NCBI GenBank assembly: GCA_052388025.1 | Contig: JBQTIP010000293.1 | Location: 1 to 11,129 of the forward strand | Origin: JBQTIP01 sp052388025 | GTDB lineage: Bacteria; Actinomycetota; UBA4738; HRBIN12 | Length of the DNA: 11,129 nt | Direction of reading: 5' to 3' | Shown: positions 5,291-11,129 of the stretch, piece after piece | How positions within the stretch are numbered: the stretch's first letter is position 1 | Layout: each line of letters begins with the position of its first letter | Position numbers and translations under genes: made by a program | Notes under the pieces: generated by a model | Database searches by the model: none | What the model saw: the letters and a program-made list of their open reading frames with translations, nothing else | What the model was told of the DNA's origin: nothing

Positions 5291-6453
5291 GGCGCCGCCT
5301 CGTCGTTCGCCAGCACCACGACGGCGCCCGAGGTGGTCGGCACGCCCCGCCACGACTGAGCCACCGCGACGCCCGAGTCCTCGACCTGCCGCTCGCCGGC
5401 CTCGCCTCTTAGCTGCTCGACGCACTCCAGGACTCGCGCCAAACCGTTCGCTTCGAACAGGTACCCCTGGCCGATCGAGCCGCCCGAGACGTTCACGGGG
5501 AGGTCGCCGTCGGGGTCGAACGTGCCGTCGTCGAGCATCGCCGGGATCTCTCCCGGATCGACCAACCCAAGGGCCTCGATGTGCTGAAGCTCCTTGAAGG
5601 CGTAGGTGTCGTCCACCTCCGCGAGTTCCACTACCTCGGCGGGGTCGTCGATCCCCGCCTGCCCGTATGCCATGTCCGCGGCCCGCCTGACGAAGTCGGC
5701 GTCGCCCCAGGATCGGCTCTCGAGGCTCGGGCTGCCCGACGACCAGCCCGCCCCGAGCAGCCACACCGGCGCCTCGGTGAGCTCCCGTGCCCGTTCCTCG
5801 GAGGCGAGGACCGCGACAACGCAGCCGTCGGCGGGCCGGGCCACCTCGAGCGCCTTCAGCGGCCAGAACACCGGCGCCGATCCGGCCACATCGCCGGCCT
5901 CGACCGCGGCCGGGTAAGCGGCGCGCGGGTTGTCGAGGGCGTTCGACCGGTTCTTCGCGGCCACCATCGCGCAGTGCTCCTCGCCGATCCCGGTCCGCTC
6001 GAGATATGCGTTCATCTCCAGTCCCGCGACGGCGAGCGACGAGACGCCGAGCGGCCGGTTCAGCACCGGGTCCAGTGCGAACAGCTCGATGCCGCCGAGG
6101 GTGAGGATGTCCGAGGCCTTGCTGTGCCCCTCGACCGCGACCACGCCGGCCACGCCCGAGCGGATCAGCATCATGGCGGTGGCCACGGCGAAGAGGCCGT
6201 CGCCGGCGACCGTCTGGACCGGGCGCTGGGCGGCCCCGAGCTGATCGGGCACGTACTCGTCGAAGATGCTCGTGCCCTCCAGGAAGTCCTCGGAGACGCA
6301 CACGAACGAGTCGACGTCGCGCCGGACCTCGACGCCCGCGTCGTCGTAGGCGCGCTGGGCGGCCTCGAACATCAGCTCCTTGTACGAGAGGCCCGCGATG
6401 ATGGGGGCGAACCCGGCGTGCCCGACCCCGATGACGGCGACCCGTGAAGTCAC
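5287..6453 (-). CDS. Thiolase-fold protein (SCP2-thiolase-like) lacking catalytic Cys and His residues
   Basis: 388 residues from GTG 6453, the length of a single-domain thiolase. Typical elements are SRVAVIGVGHAGF at the start, AYDDAG, MVAAKNRSNALDNPRAAY (163-180), EALGL (293-297) and DLPVNVSGGSIGQG (317-330). Aligned by eye to SCPx, the nucleophilic Cys is Ala83 (VAGDG), the HDCF His is Asp281, and the GHP His is Tyr331 (GQGYLFEANG). It is a paralogue of the thiolase domain two genes downstream, sharing the GDLP-SGG region and QLRGEAG. I infer that the two form a hetero-oligomer with the DUF35 proteins, acting as an aldolase-like CoA enzyme or with one structural subunit. It is the first gene of the operon; a TATAAC box lies 6 nt before the GTG. 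Confidence 0.85.
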   Translation of the reverse strand: MTSRVAVIGVGHAGFAPIIAGLSYKELMFEAAQRAYDDAGVEVRRDVDSFVCVSEDFLEGTSIFDEYVPDQLGAAQRPVQTVAGDGLFAVATAMMLIRSGVAGVVAVEGHSKASDILTLGGIELFALDPVLNRPLGVSSLAVAGLEMNAYLERTGIGEEHCAMVAAKNRSNALDNPRAAYPAAVEAGDVAGSAPVFWPLKALEVARPADGCVVAVLASEERARELTEAPVWLLGAGWSSGSPSLESRSWGDADFVRRAADMAYGQAGIDDPAEVVELAEVDDTYAFKELQHIEALGLVDPGEIPAMLDDGTFDPDGDLPVNVSGGSIGQGYLFEANGLARVLECVEQLRGEAGERQVEDSGVAVAQSWRGVPTTSGAVVVLANDEAAP

Positions 6454-6459
6454 GCCTGG

Positions 6460-6465
6460 GTTATA
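6460..6465 (-). promoter_or_regulatory. -10 element for the thiolase/VOC/DUF35 operon, probably leaderless
   Basis: On the minus strand TATAAC (5 of 6) is followed by 6 nt and the GTG at 6453. There is no SD between them, as expected for a leaderless transcript. The -35 region is weak (only GAC-like matches at 17-18 bp). Confidence 0.55.
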
Positions 6466-6493
6466 CCTCGGACCCGACCGGCCCGTCGGCCCG

Positions 6494-7123
6494 CTATCCG
6501 CTTCCGAGGATCCGGCGCTTCTGGGCCTGGAACTCCTGCTCGGTGAGCACGCCGCGGTCGCGGAGGTCGGCCAGCCGCTGGAGCTCGCTCGACGTTGAAG
6601 GCCCGGCCGCCGGCATCCCGCCCCGAGACATGCGCTCCTGGTTCAGCTCGCCCTGGTGATAGATCGTCTTCTGGACCTCCTCGGGCCTGCGGATCTCCGA
6701 GAAGACTTGACGGCCCTGCTCGCCCGCCGACTCGATGATGAGATCGCCGGCGCCGATCATCCGCTCCAGGATGCCCTGCTGGAACCGAACGTCGTTGATC
6801 GCCTCGAGCGGGACCTCCATCGAGCGCTTCGCGATGAGCCCCCGGCGATGGATGATCCGGTCGGACGTGACCACGAAGTGCGAGGTGGCCCAGGCGATCG
6901 CCTCGCGGAGTGGATACGCGAGGAGAACCAGTACCCCGACGGCTATCACCAGCCAGAACAGCGCATCGTGGGCGCTCCCCTCAGGAAGCCTCGGGATCGC
7001 GAAGATCCACGCCCCGAGCACCAGCAGCGTGACGACGCCCGGGTACACGAGCGCGATCCAGTGCGGGCGCAGGTCGGCAACGAGCTCCTCGTTCTCGATC
7101 AGCAGCCGCTTGGGGAACGCCAC
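6494..7123 (-). CDS. Membrane-anchored bacterial PH-domain (bPH2/DUF304) protein with C-terminal SHOCT domain
   Basis: 209 residues from GTG 7123. A cytosolic N-terminus (ENEELVADLRPHW) precedes two hydrophobic segments at about 22-43 and 54-72. A PH-like domain follows at about 81-157 (SHFVVTSDRIIHRRGLIAK, then VPLEAINDVRFQQGILERMIGAGDLIIES). After a linker comes a SHOCT module at 178-206 (LQRLADLRDRGVLTEQEFQAQKRRIL). The DYLT-like strand TSDRII and the IPLEAI-NDV pattern are classic for this family, which is common in actinobacteria. The function is poorly defined: membrane-proximal protein or ligand binding, with SHOCT probably mediating oligomerisation. It is separated by 40 nt from the downstream operon, which has its own -10 box. 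Its own promoter lies at 7130-7158. Confidence 0.88.
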   Translation of the reverse strand: MAFPKRLLIENEELVADLRPHWIALVYPGVVTLLVLGAWIFAIPRLPEGSAHDALFWLVIAVGVLVLLAYPLREAIAWATSHFVVTSDRIIHRRGLIAKRSMEVPLEAINDVRFQQGILERMIGAGDLIIESAGEQGRQVFSEIRRPEEVQKTIYHQGELNQERMSRGGMPAAGPSTSSELQRLADLRDRGVLTEQEFQAQKRRILGSG

Positions 7124-7129
7124 GGCCGG

Positions 7130-7158
7130 ACGCTACCGCGAGCGGCGGGTCCGGGCAA
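7130..7158 (-). promoter_or_regulatory. Promoter of the PH-SHOCT gene, probably leaderless
   Basis: The minus strand has TTGCCC (7158-7153), a 17-bp spacer and TAGCGT (7135-7130), then 6 nt to GTG 7123. The -35 matches 4 of 6; the -10 keeps the key TA...T positions. There is no SD before the start. Confidence 0.4.
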
Positions 7159-7160
7159 GC

Positions 7161-7220
7161 GCTCGGGACGATGCCCCGATTGCCGGTCCATCCCCAACCC
7201 CGCTCCGCAACATCGCCAGC
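7161..7220. repeat. Stem-loop repeat, copy B, between birA and the PH-SHOCT gene
   Basis: The core 7180-7211 matches copy A in 30 of 32 bases and in the same orientation. The flanking arms 7161-7174 and 7207-7220 differ in sequence from copy A but still pair at 10 of 14 positions, with pairs at stem positions 3, 8 and 12 changed on both sides. The element ends 2 nt from the birA stop and lies just upstream of the PH-gene promoter, so it could also serve as the birA 3' end. Confidence 0.7.
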
Positions 7221-7222
7221 AC

Positions 7223-7978
7223 CTATCGGAGGTGTTCGATCTCGCCGAAGGCGACCGTCTCGCGGCGTCCCTCGGTTTCTACGATCAGGCCCCCGCCCTC
7301 GTCGATGTCGACGGCCTGTCCTTCTACGACACGGCCCTCGACCGTAGTCGCCCTGATGGACCTTCCGATCGTGACCGACACGTCCCGATGGGCCGCGATC
7401 ACCGCTCGCGAGAAGGCCGGGTGGGCGGGATGGTACCTGCCGCGGAACCAGTGCAGGAACGACCCCAGCAGGGCCGCCGGGTCCGCCTCCCCCACGCCGG
7501 TCGCATCGGGCACCTCGGCAGGCCCGTCGCCCAGGTTCACCCCGGCGCCGAGGACCACGTGCTCGATCCGATCCCCGGCGAGCCTCGCCTCGGCGAGGAT
7601 GCCGCCGGCCTTCCGCCCGCCGACGAGGATGTCGTTCGGCCACTTGCATCCCGCGTCCGCGCGCGCGACCTGCCGGCAGGCGCCGGCCATCGCGGCTCCC
7701 GCAAGGAGTGAGAGGAGCCCGGCCCGGTCGGGGGGCAGCTCCGGCCGAAGGACGAGCGAGAACATGAGCGCCTGCCCCGGCTCGTCGACCCAGGTCCTGC
7801 CCATGCGCCCCCGGCCGGCCGTCTGGTGAGCGGCGGCGACGAGCGTCCACTCGGGCGCGCCCGACTCCGCCAGCTCGAGCGCGGTGGCGTTCGTCGAGCC
7901 TGTAACCTCATCGAAGCGGACGGGGGCCGAGACCCCGACTCGTTCGAGCGCCTCTCTCAGGTTCCGTTCGGACAGCAA
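7223..7978 (-). CDS. birA: Biotin--[acetyl-CoA-carboxylase] ligase, monofunctional (no DNA-binding domain)
   Basis: 251 residues from TTG 7978. The enzyme forms biotinyl-AMP and transfers biotin to the BCCP lysine. Visible motifs are GSTNATA (27-33), AHQTAGRGRMGRTW (50-63, the adenylate-binding loop), KWPNDI with catalytic Lys112, GGRKAGGIL (120-128), GAGVNLG (144-150) and a small C-terminal SH3-like domain (about 205-250). The N-terminal winged helix of bifunctional E. coli BirA is absent, so it should not repress biotin genes. The start is supported by GGGAG at 7988-7992, 9 nt upstream; no better start is nearby. It is divergent from the biotin carboxylase/BCCP gene, whose product is its likely substrate. 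Confidence 0.95.
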   Translation of the reverse strand: MLSERNLREALERVGVSAPVRFDEVTGSTNATALELAESGAPEWTLVAAAHQTAGRGRMGRTWVDEPGQALMFSLVLRPELPPDRAGLLSLLAGAAMAGACRQVARADAGCKWPNDILVGGRKAGGILAEARLAGDRIEHVVLGAGVNLGDGPAEVPDATGVGEADPAALLGSFLHWFRGRYHPAHPAFSRAVIAAHRDVSVTIGRSIRATTVEGRVVEGQAVDIDEGGGLIVETEGRRETVAFGEIEHLR

Positions 7979-7983
7979 AAGGT

Positions 7984-8012
7984 TTGACTCCCGTCCGGGG
8001 GTACCCGATTAT
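7984..8012 (+). promoter_or_regulatory. Promoter of the biotin carboxylase/BCCP gene
   Basis: TTGACT (7984-7989, 5 of 6) and GATTAT (8007-8012, 4 of 6) are spaced by exactly 17 bp. Transcription should start near 8019, leaving a leader of about 11 nt that carries the GGAG RBS at 8021-8024, 6 nt before the GTG. Confidence 0.6.
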
Positions 8013-8037
8013 CCCGAGCCGGAGCGTCTCGTGCGAA
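8008..8037 (-). promoter_or_regulatory. Promoter of birA, overlapping the divergent promoter
   Basis: On the minus strand TTCGCA (8037-8032, 4 of 6), an 18-bp spacer and GATAAT (8013-8008, 5 of 6) precede birA, with about 22 nt of leader including GGGAG. The -10 uses nearly the same bases as the -10 of the opposite promoter. Confidence 0.45.
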
Positions 8038-9755
8038 AACCTCGCGTCCTCGTCGCCAATCGTGGAGAGATCGCAGTCCGGATCATCCGGACGTGCCGTG
8101 AGCTCGGCTGTTTCGCGATCGCCGTGTACTCCGACGGAGACCGCGACGCCCTCCACGTCGAGATGGCCGATGCCGCGCACCGGATCGGCCCGGCGCTCGC
8201 GGCCGACTCCTACCTGTCGATCGGGGCGATCCTGGAAGCGGCGCGGAAGTCGCGGGCGACCATGATCCACCCGGGCTACGGATTCCTCGCGGAGCGCGCG
8301 CACTTCGCGGAGGCGGTGACCTCGTCCGGGTACACCTTTGTCGGGCCGCCGCCCGAGGCGATCGACATGATGGGAGACAAGGCGGCGGCCCGCCGCGCCG
8401 CCGAGCGCATCGGCGTTCCGATCGTTCCCGGCACCCCCGAGCCGGTCACGATCAAGCGGGCAGGGAAGCAGGCCGAGCGGATCGGGTTCCCTCTGCTAGT
8501 CAAGGCGGCGTTCGGGGGCGGTGGCAAGGGGATGCGCGTGGTCCGTTCCGCCGACGATCTAGAGGACGCGCTGAAGCGAGCCGGGAGAGAGGCCCAGGCC
8601 TACTTCGGCCGACCGGAGGTCTTCCTCGAGCGCTACATAGACCGCGCCCGCCACGTGGAGGCCCAGGTCGTCGCCGACACCCACGGCAACGTCTTCTTCC
8701 TGGGCGAACGAGACTGCTCGGTCCAGCGCCGCCATCAGAAGCTCGTCGAGGAGACCCCGTCGCCCGCCGTCGACACCGACCTCCGATCGCGGATCGGCGA
8801 GGCGGCCATGGCTCTCGCCAAGGAGTGCGGATACACGAACGCCGGGACGGTCGAGTTCATCCTCGACGAGGACGGGTCCTTCTACTTCCTGGAGATGAAC
8901 ACCCGGCTTCAGGTGGAGCACACGGTCACCGAGATGGTGACGGGGCTCGATCTCGTCGCGCTGCAGATCGAGGTGGCGCTGGGCGAGCGGCTGGACGTCT
9001 CGGCCGAACCTCGGGGCCACGCGATCCAATGCCGGATCAACGCGGAGGATCCCTCCCGCAACTTCCTGCCGGCCCCGGGGCGCCTCATCGGATACCGGGA
9101 GCCGTCCGGGGCGTTCGTCCGCGTGGACTCGGGCGTGAAGGAGGGCAACGAGATCGCGGCGGACTACGACTCGATGTTCGCCAAACTGATCGTCTCGGGT
9201 CCAGATCGCGAGGCGGCCCGGCGTCGAATGCGCCGCGCGCTCGACGAGTTCCGGGTTGAGGGAGTGCCGACCACGATCCCGCTTCACCGATGGATCATGG
9301 ACAGCCAGCAGTTCCGGAAGTCCACTCACACCACGACCTGGCTCGAGCGGGCGCTTCGCGGCGTCGAGCTACCCGACAACGAGCCCGCGCCGCCGGCCGT
9401 CCCGGAACTCCGCCCGCTCCGTCCGGCCGAGCTCCTCGTCGAGGTCGACGGGCGCCGGGTCCCGGTCCGGATCTTCGACGAGCGCTCCAACGCGGCGCCG
9501 AAGCCGCCGGTGGAGCACGACGTGCATCACGGCGAGCACGTTCACGGGGTCATCGCGTCGGAGATGCAGGGCACGATCCTCCGGGTGCTCGTGGAGAAGG
9601 GCCAGCCGATCGAGGCCGGCGACGTGATCTGCATCCTGGAGGCGATGAAGATGGAGAACCACGTCGCGTCGCCTCGCGAAGGCGTCGTGACGGAGCTTCC
9701 GATCAAGCCGGGCCAGATCGTAACGACGGGGCAGACGCTCGCCGTCATCGACTGA
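8031..9755 (+). CDS. Acyl-CoA carboxylase alpha subunit (biotin carboxylase plus BCCP)
   Basis: 574 residues from GTG 8031, preceded by GGAG at 8021. The biotin carboxylase part starts with RVLVANRGEIAVRIIRTCRELG. It carries the MIHPGYGFLAE segment, the glycine-rich ATP-grasp loop KAAFGGGGKGM, ERYIDRARHVEAQVVADTHGN, the RDCSVQRRHQKLVEE segment and EMNTRLQVEHTVTE with the catalytic ERD/Arg region. The C-terminal 70 residues are a BCCP domain with EAMKMENHV, where Lys540 is biotinylated. It would carboxylate biotin using ATP and bicarbonate. A separate carboxyltransferase beta subunit, not in this window, decides whether acetyl-CoA, propionyl-CoA or another acyl-CoA is used. The total length is typical of actinobacterial AccA/PccA proteins. 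Upstream in-frame codons back to 7884 lie inside birA and are rejected. Confidence 0.93.
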   Translation: MRKPRVLVANRGEIAVRIIRTCRELGCFAIAVYSDGDRDALHVEMADAAHRIGPALAADSYLSIGAILEAARKSRATMIHPGYGFLAERAHFAEAVTSSGYTFVGPPPEAIDMMGDKAAARRAAERIGVPIVPGTPEPVTIKRAGKQAERIGFPLLVKAAFGGGGKGMRVVRSADDLEDALKRAGREAQAYFGRPEVFLERYIDRARHVEAQVVADTHGNVFFLGERDCSVQRRHQKLVEETPSPAVDTDLRSRIGEAAMALAKECGYTNAGTVEFILDEDGSFYFLEMNTRLQVEHTVTEMVTGLDLVALQIEVALGERLDVSAEPRGHAIQCRINAEDPSRNFLPAPGRLIGYREPSGAFVRVDSGVKEGNEIAADYDSMFAKLIVSGPDREAARRRMRRALDEFRVEGVPTTIPLHRWIMDSQQFRKSTHTTTWLERALRGVELPDNEPAPPAVPELRPLRPAELLVEVDGRRVPVRIFDERSNAAPKPPVEHDVHHGEHVHGVIASEMQGTILRVLVEKGQPIEAGDVICILEAMKMENHVASPREGVVTELPIKPGQIVTTGQTLAVID

Positions 9756-9767
9756 CGCCCGGCCGGC

Positions 9768-10634
9768 TCAGGCCGTCGCGTGGCGGTCGAGGAAGTCACG
9801 CACGGCCGCGAGGTAGCGATCGTTCTCCTCGACGAACGTCATGTGCCCGCTCTCCTCGAAGACCACCAGCTCCGACTTTGGGATCGCGCGGGCAATTGCC
9901 TCCGAGGCCTCCACCGAGCAGGTGCGGTCACGCCGCCCGGCCAGCACGAGCACGGGCTGCGGGATCTCGCCGAGCCGGTCCTCGACCTCGATGCCCCCGT
10001 AGCCGGCCGTCGCGAATCGCCGGAGCACGGCCGGCGAGTACACGGCGCCCTCGGTCCGCCGCTCGAACTCGGTGATCCTGGGATCGAGGGGGTCGCCGAA
10101 CTGGAACGGAAGCTGGTCGTGCAGGAGCGCCGCGACGTCCTCCTGGGTCTGCGCGACGGTCTCCCGCTCCCAGGACGACGTGACCTGATCCCGAAGCTCT
10201 TCCGGCTCGAACGCCTCGAGGTTCCTCTCAACGTGGGCGAGATACCGGGCCGACGGCAGGCCGCTCGAGACGATCGTCTGCTCCGCTTGCCCCGGGTAGT
10301 CGACGGCGTTCTGGAGGGCCACGAACGCGCCGTAGGAGTGCCCGAGCACGGCATATCGCTCCAGCTCCATGACGCGCGCCAGCATGATGACGTCCTGCGC
10401 CATGCGTTCGAGGGTCCAGGTGTGCTCGCGCGCCGGATCCGAGCGGCCCTGGGCGCGCTGGTCGACCAGGATCAGGCGAAAGCGGTTCGCGAGCGCATCC
10501 AGGTAGTCCCCGAACATGTGATGGTCCAGGCCGGGCCCGCCGTGCAGCACGACGATCGGGTACCCGTTGCCCCGCTCGACGACGTACAGCCGTGTGTCGT
10601 CGATCCGGACGTGCCGGCCGCCCGGCTCATCCAC
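9768..10634 (-). CDS. Alpha/beta hydrolase, proline iminopeptidase-like
   Basis: 288 residues from GTG 10634. Catalytic features are the oxyanion motif HGGPG (31-35), the nucleophile elbow GHSYG with Ser100, Asp236 (AGRRDRT) and His264 (ESGHMTF). The cap region is about 130-210. HGGPG with this layout is typical of the S33 family (proline iminopeptidases) and of related amidases and esterases; the substrate is not predictable. There is no signal peptide, so it is cytosolic. The start overlaps the end of the upstream F420-reductase gene by 8 bases, so the two are co-transcribed. The gene ends 12 nt from the convergent carboxylase gene, with no convincing terminator. An ATG at 10630 is in another frame. 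Confidence 0.9.
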   Translation of the reverse strand: MDEPGGRHVRIDDTRLYVVERGNGYPIVVLHGGPGLDHHMFGDYLDALANRFRLILVDQRAQGRSDPAREHTWTLERMAQDVIMLARVMELERYAVLGHSYGAFVALQNAVDYPGQAEQTIVSSGLPSARYLAHVERNLEAFEPEELRDQVTSSWERETVAQTQEDVAALLHDQLPFQFGDPLDPRITEFERRTEGAVYSPAVLRRFATAGYGGIEVEDRLGEIPQPVLVLAGRRDRTCSVEASEAIARAIPKSELVVFEESGHMTFVEENDRYLAAVRDFLDRHATA

Positions 10635-11129
10635 CGGGCCGGCCCCAGGCGTCCCGCCCGGTGACCCGGAAGCCGGCGTCGTGGATCTTGTAGGCCCGGT
10701 TCACGGAGACGAGGACCGCCGTGAGCGTCTCGACGATCCTGGCCATCGAGAGGTCGCCGGCGTCGACCCACCGGAGGTTCGGGATCTCCTCGATGAGATC
10801 GCCCACCGTGGCCTTCGCCTCGGGATCCGAGCCGCAAACGAGGACATCGCTGTCGAGGGGCCGATCGAGGTCCTGGAGGGCCTCGCCGGAGATCGTGTGG
10901 AACGCGGCCACCGTCCGGACCCCCGCCTGGAGCAGGGCCGTCGCCTGCTCTGCGGCCGAGCCGTGCCAGGGGCGGACCACCTGCCAGGCGCGGCCGCCGA
11001 CAGCGGTGGCGAGCGGGCTCGTGCAATCGACCACGATCTTGCCGGGGGCGACATGCTCCTTGATCGACCGGTAGATATCGGCCTGCCCGGCGTAGGGGAC
11101 GGTGACGAAGACGACCTCGCCCCGCTCGG
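10627..11129 (-). CDS. npdG: NADPH-dependent F420 reductase, C-terminal part; runs off right edge
   Basis: 166 residues are visible with no start; the Rossmann GxGxxG nucleotide-binding start must lie beyond the edge. The visible part begins ERGEVVFVTVPYAGQADIY, then KIVVDCTSPL, then a shared F420-binding segment RVVRPW-like WQVVRPWHGSAAEQ, FHTISGEAL, DVLVCGSDPEAK, and WVDAGDLSMARIVETLTAVLVSVNRAY. The VPYAG-VVDCTSPL-FHTIS order fits the F420-dependent NADP oxidoreductase family (Npd/Fno), which passes hydride between NADPH and coenzyme F420. That implies the host makes or uses F420. A plain NADP oxidoreductase of the same fold is the main alternative. It overlaps the downstream hydrolase gene by 8 bases. 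Confidence 0.82.
   Translation of the reverse strand, partial: ERGEVVFVTVPYAGQADIYRSIKEHVAPGKIVVDCTSPLATAVGGRAWQVVRPWHGSAAEQATALLQAGVRTVAAFHTISGEALQDLDRPLDSDVLVCGSDPEAKATVGDLIEEIPNLRWVDAGDLSMARIVETLTAVLVSVNRAYKIHDAGFRVTGRDAWGRPGG

Noticed and set aside
4925..6301. Long 458-residue version of the VOC gene
   Set aside because: Everything before GTG 5290 is an out-of-frame reading of the upstream thiolase-fold gene; the VOC domain and the GTGA overlap fix the short start.
9756..9767. Bidirectional intrinsic terminator between the carboxylase and hydrolase genes
   Set aside because: Only 12 nt, GC-rich, with no stable hairpin followed by T residues on either strand.

Overview
The window is a GC-rich, densely packed bacterial chromosome segment. 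Several traits point to an actinobacterium or a close high-GC relative. These are a probable F420-dependent NADP reductase, a single-chain biotin carboxylase/BCCP subunit, many GTG/TTG starts, and several starts that sit 6-7 nt behind a -10-like hexamer, as in leaderless mRNAs. I cannot place it more precisely from sequence alone.

Layout. (1) 1-1000, minus strand: the first 85 codons of a Walker A helicase-like protein, resembling the N-terminus of type I-G (I-U) Cas3 and running off the left edge; then a gene-poor stretch; then a VapB antitoxin whose VapC partner is broken by a frameshift and an internal deletion. (2) 1060-2577, plus strand: a GHKL/Hsp90-fold ATPase with a distinct C-terminal module. 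(3) 6453 down to 2629, minus strand: a four-gene operon with touching or overlapping ORFs, in the order thiolase-fold protein, VOC protein, thiolase-fold/DUF35 fusion, stand-alone DUF35. Both thiolase-fold proteins lack the Cys and both His residues of true thiolases, so a CoA-ester (retro)aldolase or other non-thiolytic complex, as in Ltp2/ChsH2-DUF35 of steroid side-chain breakdown, is more likely. (4) 7123-6494, minus: a two-TM bacterial PH-domain protein with a SHOCT tail. (5) A divergent pair: birA (minus) and a biotin carboxylase/BCCP subunit (plus). The ligase therefore sits beside the protein it probably biotinylates, with face-to-face promoters sharing one AT-rich core. (6) 11129-9768, minus: the C-terminal part of an NADPH:F420 reductase overlapping an alpha/beta hydrolase of the proline iminopeptidase type.

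The most unusual signal is a 60-nt stem-loop element present twice (3646-3705 and 7161-7220). The core is 30/32 identical. The stem arms differ in sequence but stay largely paired, with three compensatory changes. One copy lies between birA and the PH gene. The other is embedded in frame (exactly 20 codons) in the linker joining the thiolase fold to DUF35. I see no CRISPR array, tRNA, rRNA or transposase.
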